A program made the translations under genes and the position numbers. A stretch of DNA of 5,407 nt from Pseudomonadales bacterium. GTDB taxonomy: Bacteria; Pseudomonadota; Gammaproteobacteria; Pseudomonadales; DC-out160. The stretch lies in NCBI GenBank assembly GCA_016765265.1, contig JAESQG010000525.1, positions 1 through 5,407 on the forward strand. The letters are read 5' to 3'. A model generated the notes under the pieces. That model saw only the letters and a list, made by a program, of their open reading frames with translations, was not told the origin of the DNA and did no database searches. Shown here one piece after another: positions 1 through 5,407 of the stretch; the first letter of the stretch is position 1, and each line of letters opens with the position of its first letter.

Positions 1-258
1 ATTGAAAGGAAAATTAGTGGACTCTGTGCTTACCTAAACATTAATCAAGGTTTTTCCGGTTTCTTAAATTGGGTTTTAGACTTGCGCGCGACACTTGGCA
101 TACCTCATACGCTAGCAGATATCCAGCTTGATGATACGGAGGCATCCCTTATTGGCCAAATGGCTTTCGAAGATGCCTCGGCGGCAACCAATCCTATTTC
201 ATTTTCTGCTGAAGATTACCAAAATATTTTTGTCGCTGCGCTAAAGGGCGCTCTATAA
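1..258 (+). CDS. Iron-containing alcohol dehydrogenase, C-terminal fragment (5' end outside window)
   Basis: The reading frame is open from base 1 to a TAA at 256-258 and gives 85 residues. They match the all-helical C-terminal domain of group III, iron-dependent alcohol dehydrogenases. The segment LRATLGIPHTLADI (fragment residues 33-46) and the closing ATNPISFSAEDYQNIF (64-79), followed by AALKGAL, are typical of the family's last helices. These cytoplasmic enzymes interconvert alcohols and aldehydes with NAD(P)H and a divalent metal. The nucleotide-binding domain and the metal-binding histidines lie upstream of the window, so neither substrate nor activity can be judged here. The end is normal for the family, with no truncation. 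The next gene starts nine bases after the stop, which suggests co-transcription. Family assignment is firm; the specific enzyme is unknown. Confidence 0.9.
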   Translation: MERKISGLCAYLNINQGFSGFLNWVLDLRATLGIPHTLADIQLDDTEASLIGQMAFEDASAATNPISFSAEDYQNIFVAALKGAL

Positions 259-267
259 CTGAATGCT

Positions 268-1032
268 ATGAAAAATAATTTAAGAAAAAACAATGCACGT
301 GAAAAAAAGACCAGCAAGAAAATCGGCATACTGCAATGTGACGATATACTCGAACAATTTCAGCCTGAGTTCGGCACCTATCCATCCATGCTAATCGATC
401 TTTTTCAATCTATTCGACCCCATTATCAGTTTAGTATTTATGATGTGAGGGAGAACCAGTATCCCTCACACTATAAGGACTGCGACGCTTATATTACAAC
501 AGGTAGTCGCCATGGAGTGAATGACGATCTCCCCTGGCTAGACCCATTTTTTGAATTTATTCAGACCCTGCACCATCATCAACACCCCTGTATTGGTATT
601 TGTTTCGGCCACCAAGCAATTGCCAAAGCCCTCGGCGGTGTGGTGAGTCTAGCTGACCAAGGCTGGGGAGTCGGTTTATCAGAGAATCTTCCCGCAGAAG
701 CATCAACAGCAGAACTTTCGTGGATGCAACCTCCTTGCAATCCACTTAAAATCATTGTCAGTCACAAAGAACAAGTCACCACTTTGCCGAAACAAGCCAA
801 ACTACTTTATCAGAGTCACTTCTGCCCAAACTATATGTTCCTAGTGGATAATCATTTCTTAAGCGTACGGGGTCATCCCGAATTTAGTAAAGCTTATTCA
901 AAAACCTTAATGCACTACCGTCGCGACCTAATTCCCGCCGATGTTATTGAAAGAGGAATAGAGTCCCTGGAGAACAAGGCTGACGATATTCATCTAGCAG
1001 AATGGATCGTTCGATTTATTGAATCAAGGTGA
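268..1032 (+). CDS. Class I glutamine amidotransferase-like protein (GMP synthase glutaminase-type fold)
   Basis: The 254-residue protein consists of a single class I glutamine amidotransferase domain. The Rossmann-like core starts with KIGILQCD (residues 18-25). The oxyanion-side loop is YITTGSRHGV (75-84). The nucleophile elbow is GICFGHQ (110-116) with Cys112, and His203 and Glu205 in RGHPEFS complete the triad, so the enzyme should be active. Such stand-alone domains hydrolyse glutamine or gamma-glutamyl amides in the cytoplasm. No synthetase domain is fused, and GMP synthase itself is much longer. The first 18 residues are very basic and Asn/Lys-rich and precede the conserved fold. The next methionine (41) would remove the first strand, so ATG 268 is the best start, although no clear ribosome binding site precedes it. 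Close spacing after the alcohol dehydrogenase suggests translational coupling and a shared pathway, perhaps a gamma-glutamylated amine route, which is inference. Confidence 0.88.
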   Translation: MKNNLRKNNAREKKTSKKIGILQCDDILEQFQPEFGTYPSMLIDLFQSIRPHYQFSIYDVRENQYPSHYKDCDAYITTGSRHGVNDDLPWLDPFFEFIQTLHHHQHPCIGICFGHQAIAKALGGVVSLADQGWGVGLSENLPAEASTAELSWMQPPCNPLKIIVSHKEQVTTLPKQAKLLYQSHFCPNYMFLVDNHFLSVRGHPEFSKAYSKTLMHYRRDLIPADVIERGIESLENKADDIHLAEWIVRFIESR

Positions 1033-1182
1033 TCAATCGGGTATCGATACTTAGCTATCCTAAATACATGATTCTGTAGACTTTACCCAAGCACAAATCC
1101 TTTGTCTATAATTAAAAGTAATCCGGTATTTATCATCTTAGCTAAAACTTTCATTTAGCCTTTTAATAGTCAAAATAGCAAA
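1033..1182. other. Intergenic gap between amidotransferase and HD-GYP genes
   Basis: This 150-base AT-rich gap separates two plus-strand genes and contains no open frame of note. It holds a perfect 10-bp palindrome, GTATCGATAC, at 1041-1050, and a possible promoter for the HD-GYP gene (separate entry). I see no GC-rich hairpin with a T-run, so no terminator for the upstream operon can be called. The bases just before ATG 1183 (AATAGCAAA) lack a recognisable Shine-Dalgarno sequence. Confidence 0.6.
1083..1112 (+). promoter_or_regulatory. Possible sigma-70 promoter for the HD-GYP gene
   Basis: A perfect -10 hexamer, TATAAT, lies at 1107-1112. The best -35 candidate, TTACCC at 1083-1088, is weak (three of six consensus bases) at an 18-base spacing. 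Transcription would begin near 1119 and leave a leader of about 64 bases before ATG 1183. The call rests mainly on the -10 match in AT-rich DNA, so it is tentative. Confidence 0.35.
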
Positions 1183-2400
1183 ATGATTAAGAAAATTTCA
1201 GTGGAACAGCTCAAACCACAGATGTTCGTCAGCGATCTAAACTGCGATGGAATCCCCCATGGCCCTAAGAATAAAAAAGGCAAAATCCCTAGCGAAAGCA
1301 TGGTTGCAGAAATCGTCAAACTAGGTATCAAAGAGGTGTATATCGATACCGATCTAGGTCTAGACGTTAAAGAGGGCGAACCATTAGCGGAGGTAGAAAA
1401 AGAAAGAGAGCGCAGACTAGAGGTCGCCAGCGAACTCACCCCCACCGCAAAAGATACCCTGTCGGTTCATGAAGAACTAAACCGAGCCAGAAAAATTCAC
1501 GGCGAAGCAAAACAACTTATCGATAGCGCTCTCAACAGCGTAAAAATGGGAGAAAATATTGAAGTTAATTCTATCGGAAAATTAGCAGACGATTTAGTTG
1601 ATTCCGTTTTTAGAAATAAAGACGCGCTCTCCTTTCTAGGGCGGATTCGCAACAAAAACTCCTACCTCCTAGAGCACTCAGTCAATCTTAGCGTATTAAT
1701 GTCTGCCTTCGGCCGAGATGCTGAATTTGATAGGGCCACTTTAAAGGAAATTAGTATTGGTGCTCTACTACACGACATCGGAAAAATACTCACTCCAGAC
1801 GATATACTAAACAAACCAAAAAAGCTGACTAATAGGGAATTCATTCAAATACAACAACACGTCATCAATAGTAGGGAGCTACTAAAAAACACCCCCGGGA
1901 TCTCAAACATCGCGATTCTGGTTGCTGGACAACATCACGAAAAGATAGATGGGAGCGGATACCCTGACGGTCTCATCGGCGAACAGATATCAATATACGG
2001 GCGTATGTGTGCCGTGGTAGATGTGTATGACGCCATTACTGCGGACCGCTGCTACCACCATGCGATTGCACCTACGGCAGCCTTAAAGAAAATGCTAGAG
2101 TGGACCGATCACCATCTTGATAAAGAGCTAGTCCATCAGTTCATACAATGTATCGGTATTTATCCTGTGGGCAGTCTGGTTAAATTAGATAGCGATAAGC
2201 TAGCCATAGTTCTACAACAAAGTCAGAAAAATCAAAAAGAACCCATCGTTAGAATTATCTATAATGCAAAACATAAACGCTACACCGACGTGAGGGAACT
2301 AGACCTTTCTAAATCTTCAGTACAGGATTTCGTTGTCGGCGCAGAAGATCCTAAAAAATACGGTATTGACATTAAACATTTTATGGATATCGATTCTTAA
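1183..2400 (+). CDS. DUF3391 and HD-GYP domain protein, probable c-di-GMP phosphodiesterase
   Basis: The 405-residue cytoplasmic protein has an N-terminal DUF3391 domain (about residues 1-65: MIKKISVEQLKPQMFV, then KLGIKEVYIDTDLGLDV), a charged, probably helical linker (about 66-120) and an HD-GYP domain (about 145-325). It should hydrolyse cyclic di-GMP to pGpG or GMP and so favour motility over biofilm. The metal and catalytic residues are all visible: His165 (LEHSVN), His197-Asp198 with Lys201 (HDIGK), His226, His251-His252 and Asp280. The signature HHEKIDGSGYPDG (251-263) is canonical. About 80 further residues follow without a recognised domain. DUF3391 is atypical near residues 22-38, where the usual hydrophobic 'hPF..N.F' stretch is replaced by hydrophilic GIPHGPKNKKGK. 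The N-terminus aligns with family starts, fixing ATG 1183 despite the lack of a clear ribosome binding site. There is no receiver or PAS domain, so the input signal is unknown. The gene is convergent with the tas-like gene. Confidence 0.93.
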   Translation: MIKKISVEQLKPQMFVSDLNCDGIPHGPKNKKGKIPSESMVAEIVKLGIKEVYIDTDLGLDVKEGEPLAEVEKERERRLEVASELTPTAKDTLSVHEELNRARKIHGEAKQLIDSALNSVKMGENIEVNSIGKLADDLVDSVFRNKDALSFLGRIRNKNSYLLEHSVNLSVLMSAFGRDAEFDRATLKEISIGALLHDIGKILTPDDILNKPKKLTNREFIQIQQHVINSRELLKNTPGISNIAILVAGQHHEKIDGSGYPDGLIGEQISIYGRMCAVVDVYDAITADRCYHHAIAPTAALKKMLEWTDHHLDKELVHQFIQCIGIYPVGSLVKLDSDKLAIVLQQSQKNQKEPIVRIIYNAKHKRYTDVRELDLSKSSVQDFVVGAEDPKKYGIDIKHFMDIDS

Positions 2401-2406
2401 AGGGCT

Positions 2407-3444
2407 TCAATACGGCATAGGATAATCTTGTCTCAGTTTATCAATATCAGCTAATACCTCGTCACTCAGCTTAACGTCAATAGCACTTATATTAGTTTTA
2501 AGTTGGTCCAGATTAGTGGCCCCTATCAGCGTCGAGGTAACAAAAGGTCTACTGTTAATAAATGCAATCGCCATTTGGCAAGGGTCAAGTTCATGTCTTT
2601 TTGCCAACTCAACATAAGCGTTAGCCGCAGTATCCGTTTGCGGTCTGTCCCTGTGCTCGGGTCTTGTTTCAATACTTAAGCGACTACCCTCTGGACGGGC
2701 ACCGCCAGCGTATTTTCCGCTTAAAAACCCTCGGGCTAAGGGTGACCACGCCAACAATCCGCATTTTTCATGAATTGCTATCTCTTGTAAGTCAGGCTCA
2801 AATTGACGATTAAGCAGGGAATATTCATTTTGTATGGATGCAATGCGGGGCAATTCATATTTTTCAGAAAGCTGTAACCACTGCATCATAGCCCAAGCCG
2901 TTTCATTGGAAAGACCAATGTATCGAATTTTTCCAGCAGTTATAAGCGCCTTGCAAGCCTCCAGTACTTCAATAAAATTCGCCTTCACAGCCTCAGCATC
3001 TGCATCAGGCGCAAAAGCCCATTGTTCGCCAAAGTGATAAGAGCCCCTATTAGGCCAATGTAATTGGTATAAATCGATATAGTCAGTTTGCAAACGCTGC
3101 AAACTGGTCTCAACAGCCTTAACTACATTGGCGCTATCGATCGCTGCTCCATCCCGGATCCAAGGTAAACCCGGGCCTGCAATTTTAGTAGCGAGAATGA
3201 TCTCATCACGTTTTTTTCGGGACGCGAACCATGAACCCACAATACTTTCGGTGCTGCCACAGGTCTTAGCGCTAGGCGGTATCGCATACATTTCAGCAGT
3301 ATCAAAAAAATTAATGCCCTGGTCCGTGGCATAATCCATTTGCTCATGGCCGTGAGCCTCGGTATTTTGAAAACCCCAGGTCATCGTACCAAGACCAATC
3401 AAGCTCACATCGATATTTGTTTTACCTAGTTTCCGGTATTCCAT
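2407..3444 (-). CDS. tas: Tas-like NADP-dependent aldo/keto reductase
   Basis: The protein has 345 residues when started at the ATG at 3444-3442, and its length matches the E. coli Tas type. It is a TIM-barrel aldo/keto reductase that reduces carbonyl compounds with NADPH in the cytoplasm; the physiological substrate of this subgroup is unclear. The catalytic tetrad is present: Asp48 and Tyr53 in FDTAEMY, Lys87 in ATK, and His129 in QLHWP. Tas-like stretches recur throughout, including GLGTMTWG, RLQTDYIDLYQLHWP, GKIRYIGLSNETAW and IQNEYSLLNR, and STLIGATNLDQLKTNI near the C-terminus contains part of the cofactor phosphate-binding site. The frame also allows GTG at 3450, but AGGTG at 3454-3450 is correctly placed only for the ATG, which also matches the usual family start. 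The stop lies six bases from the stop of the convergent HD-GYP gene. A 14-bp tandem repeat occupies the upstream gap. The symbol is given by similarity, not proven orthology. Confidence 0.92.
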   Translation of the reverse strand: MEYRKLGKTNIDVSLIGLGTMTWGFQNTEAHGHEQMDYATDQGINFFDTAEMYAIPPSAKTCGSTESIVGSWFASRKKRDEIILATKIAGPGLPWIRDGAAIDSANVVKAVETSLQRLQTDYIDLYQLHWPNRGSYHFGEQWAFAPDADAEAVKANFIEVLEACKALITAGKIRYIGLSNETAWAMMQWLQLSEKYELPRIASIQNEYSLLNRQFEPDLQEIAIHEKCGLLAWSPLARGFLSGKYAGGARPEGSRLSIETRPEHRDRPQTDTAANAYVELAKRHELDPCQMAIAFINSRPFVTSTLIGATNLDQLKTNISAIDVKLSDEVLADIDKLRQDYPMPY

Positions 3445-3449
3445 TTTCA

Positions 3450-3454
3450 CACCT
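3450..3454 (-). promoter_or_regulatory. Ribosome binding site that decides the tas-like start
   Basis: On the minus strand AGGTG is followed by five bases (TGAAA) and then ATG. This spacing fits the ATG at 3444 and rules against the upstream in-frame GTG at 3450, which overlaps the site. Confidence 0.7.
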
Positions 3455-3480
3455 AATTATATTTGAACAGAAATATTCAC

Positions 3481-3564
3481 TACGACTATTAACATACGAC
3501 TATTAACATACAACTATTAACACAGGACTACTAATATACGATTAATAATATTCGATTAATAATA
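3481..3564. repeat. Degenerate tandem repeat, six copies of a 14-bp unit
   Basis: Six adjacent 14-base units fill 84 bases without a gap. Copies 1 and 2 (3481-3494, 3495-3508) are identical: TACGACTATTAACA. Copy 3 (3509-3522) differs at one base. Copy 4 (3523-3536) is CAGGACTACTAATA. Copies 5 and 6 (3537-3550, 3551-3564) are TACGATTAATAATA and TTCGATTAATAATA and differ from each other at one base. The array lies wholly between the EamA transporter stop and the tas-like start, about 37 to 120 bases upstream of that ATG. It could be an operator array or a slippage-prone minisatellite; the sequence alone does not show which. Confidence 0.85.
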
Positions 3565-3593
3565 GAGTCTAAGCCTAGTCCTTGTCTATGCTC

Positions 3594-4469
3594 CTACTCT
3601 TTACGCCAAACCAGGCGCCCCATAGGCAATAAAATACCCAGCATAATTACAGCACCCCCGGTCAATTGCCGAGTAGTCGGCAAGATATCTAGCACCAATA
3701 ACGACACCAACATCGTAAACACAGGCGTGAGTAATATAAACAATGTCGCCTGACTCACGGGTATATATCGAATAGAATACATATAACACAGCCGGGATAT
3801 TGTTGGGCCGAATAAAGCAGACCCAGCCGCTAACAACCAAATCTCCATTTGCAGAGCCATCAAACTTTGCACTACCCCGGGCACTAAACACATGCAAGCA
3901 CTCCCCAAAAGTAACCGGAGATGATTGACCGTAATCGGCGATATATCGTGAATGATGCTCTTCATAACCACTTGACTCGAGCCGAAACAAAAGGCGGCAC
4001 CAAGAGCCCAAAGATAATAAATTAATTCGCCCTCGACACTCAGGTTCTCACTATAATTCATCCATACAAAACCGCTGAGTGCAATGATAGCTCCAGGTAC
4101 TAATAGGGGCGTAAGCTGTTCTTTAAGAAAAAACCAACCCAGATACATCACCATAATAACCTGAACGCGAGTCAATACCACGGTGATGGCCGGATCGATT
4201 CCTAACATTGACCGCCCAATTGCGTAGTTGCCCACCACAGAAAGCAGGCCGAATACCGCTGCTCCCCATAAGGTTTTCTTGTTATAACTCAAGGCTTCTC
4301 TTTTCACGACACTACCGGAAAGGCTAAGAACAAAACCAATCAAGTAAACTGCCAGAATAAAAACTAGTGGTTCCGTAGACTCTAATGCTTTTTTATACGG
4401 GACAAAAAATAGTGCAGCGCTCAATGCACCTATTGTCGCAAACAAAAAGCCTTTCGTTTGTGGGTTCAA
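3594..4469 (-). CDS. EamA/DMT superfamily transporter (ten-helix drug/metabolite exporter type)
   Basis: This 291-residue inner-membrane protein has about ten hydrophobic segments (roughly residues 7-24, 34-53, 67-86, 95-115, 122-138, 150-167, 180-200, 210-226, 238-259, 267-285), arranged as the two EamA repeats typical of the drug/metabolite transporter superfamily. The end of the first repeat is recognisable as WFFLKEQLTPLLVPGAIIAL (112-131), and its counterpart is LLVLDILPTTRQLTGGAVIM (257-276). Related proteins move amino acids, nucleotides or small metabolites, usually outward; the substrate cannot be read from sequence. The start is TTG at 4469-4467. An in-frame TAA directly precedes it, no ATG occurs before residue 88, and AGGA sits six bases upstream. 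Moving the start inward would cut into helix 1. The tas-like gene follows in the same direction 149 bases downstream, too far and too repeat-filled to assume one operon. Confidence 0.9.
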   Translation of the reverse strand: MNPQTKGFLFATIGALSAALFFVPYKKALESTEPLVFILAVYLIGFVLSLSGSVVKREALSYNKKTLWGAAVFGLLSVVGNYAIGRSMLGIDPAITVVLTRVQVIMVMYLGWFFLKEQLTPLLVPGAIIALSGFVWMNYSENLSVEGELIYYLWALGAAFCFGSSQVVMKSIIHDISPITVNHLRLLLGSACMCLVPGVVQSLMALQMEIWLLAAGSALFGPTISRLCYMYSIRYIPVSQATLFILLTPVFTMLVSLLVLDILPTTRQLTGGAVIMLGILLPMGRLVWRKE

Positions 4470-4665
4470 TTATTTTCCTATTACTTATTTGAGGACTTTT
4501 ATATGGAGGGTCGAATTACTAGATCGCTTCGAATAATGCTATCGGGTTGACTATTAGCTGTTGACAAATTCCCAGTTGAACATGATTACGAGAACTAATT
4601 TTACCTCAAGTAATTGGTCCGCGCCATAGAGCGATACTTTTCAAGGTTGTTAAACTTACAAATGA
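4470..4665. other. Intergenic gap between EamA transporter and cheX-like genes
   Basis: This 196-base gap separates two minus-strand genes. I see no convincing open frame, RNA gene, terminator hairpin or well-spaced promoter in it. A short direct repeat, TTGAC, occurs at 4547-4551 and 4561-4565, that is, 14 bases apart. The intervening DNA shares GACTATTA (4549-4556) with the 14-bp tandem array upstream of the tas-like gene. TCGAAT also occurs twice as a direct repeat around 4511-4534. Confidence 0.5.
4476..4479 (-). promoter_or_regulatory. Ribosome binding site supporting a TTG start for the EamA gene
   Basis: AGGA on the minus strand is followed by six bases (AAATAA) and then TTG. The final TAA of the spacer is an in-frame stop, so the coding frame cannot begin further upstream. 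Confidence 0.6.
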
Positions 4666-5139
4666 CTAGGCGGCGTCGGTCTTGATGGTCACTTCGATGT
4701 GGATATCGCCTTTCTCTGTACTAAACGGAATGACAATAATAGGCTTGGGTTGAAAGTGCGGAATTGCTGTGGTATCCCCCAGAATAACAGAAGGAGTAGT
4801 TAGTTCGAATTGGTGACCTTTAGCGGCAAGCAACGCTTTAGCAGTACCACAAACCATATTAGTAATTTCACCAACACAGTCTTCTACATCCTCATTTATC
4901 TCAATGACTGCTTCGCCCAATATTTTCTCGTACACTTCCAATATCACATCCCTATCAAAACAGATGGCCAGAGACCCTTTCGTTGTCTCGGCACTAAGAT
5001 CGATAAATCCAGTGACAGTGCGAGGAAGATCGTCAGCAGTTTTTAAATGTATTTTATTAATCTTAAATTCGATATCTGTCATGTTGGTCAACACATCAGA
5101 CAATCCTGTAATAAAAGGATTAATTACTGTGACATCCAT
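4666..5139 (-). CDS. cheX: CheX-like chemotaxis phosphatase (CheC/CheX/FliY family)
   Basis: The 157-residue cytoplasmic protein is a single CheX-type domain. It opens with INPFITGLSDVLTNM (6-20), a typical family start, and has a central GSLAICFDRD strand region (55-64). The active helix is VGEITNMVCGTAKALL (89-104), whose Glu91 and Asn94 form the ExxN motif that positions water for dephosphorylation of CheY-P. Only one such motif is present, as in CheX; CheC and FliY usually carry two. The length is normal and there is no receiver or membrane segment. Its expected role is to terminate signals from phosphorylated CheY-like response regulators, affecting flagellar switching or a related pathway. 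No other chemotaxis gene is in the window, so its partner is unknown. ATG 5139 is the only sensible start: an in-frame TAA lies four codons upstream, and the ribosome binding site is weak. Confidence 0.9.
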   Translation of the reverse strand: MDVTVINPFITGLSDVLTNMTDIEFKINKIHLKTADDLPRTVTGFIDLSAETTKGSLAICFDRDVILEVYEKILGEAVIEINEDVEDCVGEITNMVCGTAKALLAAKGHQFELTTPSVILGDTTAIPHFQPKPIIVIPFSTEKGDIHIEVTIKTDAA

Positions 5140-5302
5140 GCAAATACGTTACCCGCTCTAACCTGAAATAGCTAAATACAAATTTTTCAACACGTACTAA
5201 CTAAAGCATAGATCACCAGCATTAATCCGGATGAACAACTTGGATAATATTTGCATTGATTAACTTCCAAATCAAAATAAAAATAAACTTCATATCAAAG
5301 GG
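5140..5302. other. AT-rich intergenic gap upstream of the cheX-like gene
   Basis: These 163 bases should hold the cheX-like promoter on the minus strand. TTGAAA-like and TTGTTC-like -35 candidates exist, but none has a good -10 at 16-18 bases, so I do not call a promoter. No RNA gene or terminator hairpin is visible. Confidence 0.5.
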
Positions 5303-5407
5303 TTAGTGGGGATTTTGAGGTGCAACGTCTAGCACATCCAATAACTGTGCACGACCTATCACTTTAAACTTTAATCGAATACTCTGACCAGAATACAGAT
5401 AAAAATA
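5303..5407 (-). CDS. Possible C-terminal tail of a hypothetical protein (5' end outside window)
   Basis: On the minus strand the frame is open from the window edge to a TAA at 5305-5303 and gives 34 residues. The stretch GQSIRLKFKVIGRAQLLDVL alternates hydrophobic and charged residues like a beta-strand followed by a helix, and the tail ends APQNPH. I do not recognise a family. An open frame of this length can occur by chance in AT-rich DNA, so this is a tentative call. If real, the gene lies upstream of cheX in the same direction, with a 163-base gap. Confidence 0.35.
   Translation of the reverse strand, partial: YFYLYSGQSIRLKFKVIGRAQLLDVLDVAPQNPH

Noticed and set aside
3456..3461. A perfect TATAAT on the minus strand as a tas-like promoter -10
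   Set aside because: Transcription would begin about five bases before the ATG and leave out the ribosome binding site, and no -35 fits; probably chance in AT-rich DNA.
3481..3564. The repeat array as a CRISPR array
   Set aside because: The units are only 14 bases and directly adjacent with no spacers, and there are no cas genes.
3565..3585. Possible terminator hairpin after the EamA gene around CTAAGCCTAG
   Set aside because: Only about three base pairs form and no T-run follows on the minus strand.
3601..4011. A 136-codon minus-strand frame overlapping the EamA gene
   Set aside because: It is a shadow frame: the EamA frame has clear transporter repeats, while this one has no recognisable domain.
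4503..4550. A 15-codon plus-strand frame beginning ATGGAGGGT with GAGG upstream, possibly a leader peptide
   Set aside because: It is very short, and no plus-strand gene follows that it could regulate; chance is the simpler explanation.
4561..4588. A plus-strand TTGACA as a -35 element
   Set aside because: No acceptable -10 lies 16-18 bases downstream and no plus-strand gene follows.
5222..5293. A 23-codon minus-strand frame in phase with the edge fragment, which could suggest stop-codon readthrough
   Set aside because: It is AT-rich, lacks a ribosome binding site and has no recognisable similarity; the phase match is one chance in three.

Overview
The window looks like part of a chromosome from a gammaproteobacterium, probably a free-living and motile or surface-associated marine type. 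This is inferred from a Tas-type aldo/keto reductase, a DUF3391 plus HD-GYP protein, a CheX-type phosphatase, and moderately AT-rich DNA. No species can be named from the sequence. I see no rRNA, tRNA, CRISPR array, insertion sequence or phage gene.

Left part, plus strand (1-2400). The window opens inside the last 85 codons of an iron-containing alcohol dehydrogenase. Nine bases after its stop begins a class I glutamine amidotransferase-like protein with an intact Cys-His-Glu triad. The two are probably one operon, and the pair suggests amine or amino-alcohol metabolism; that reading is inference. After a 150-base gap with a possible promoter comes an intact two-domain c-di-GMP phosphodiesterase (DUF3391 plus HD-GYP).

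Right part, minus strand (2403-5407). A Tas-like aldo/keto reductase converges on the HD-GYP gene, with only six bases between the two stop codons. Upstream of it lies a 149-base gap holding a degenerate six-copy tandem repeat with a 14-bp unit. Next is a ten-helix EamA/DMT transporter that appears to start at TTG. A 196-base gap follows, then a single-domain CheX-like CheY-P phosphatase. At the right edge is a short open frame that may be the C-terminal tail of another minus-strand gene.

The HD-GYP protein and CheX are both signalling proteins connected with motility and lifestyle decisions, but they are on opposite strands and separated by two metabolic/transport genes. The region therefore reads as ordinary chromosome rather than a dedicated system. 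I found no convincing undescribed multi-gene system. The most unusual structure is the 14-bp tandem array in front of the tas-like gene.
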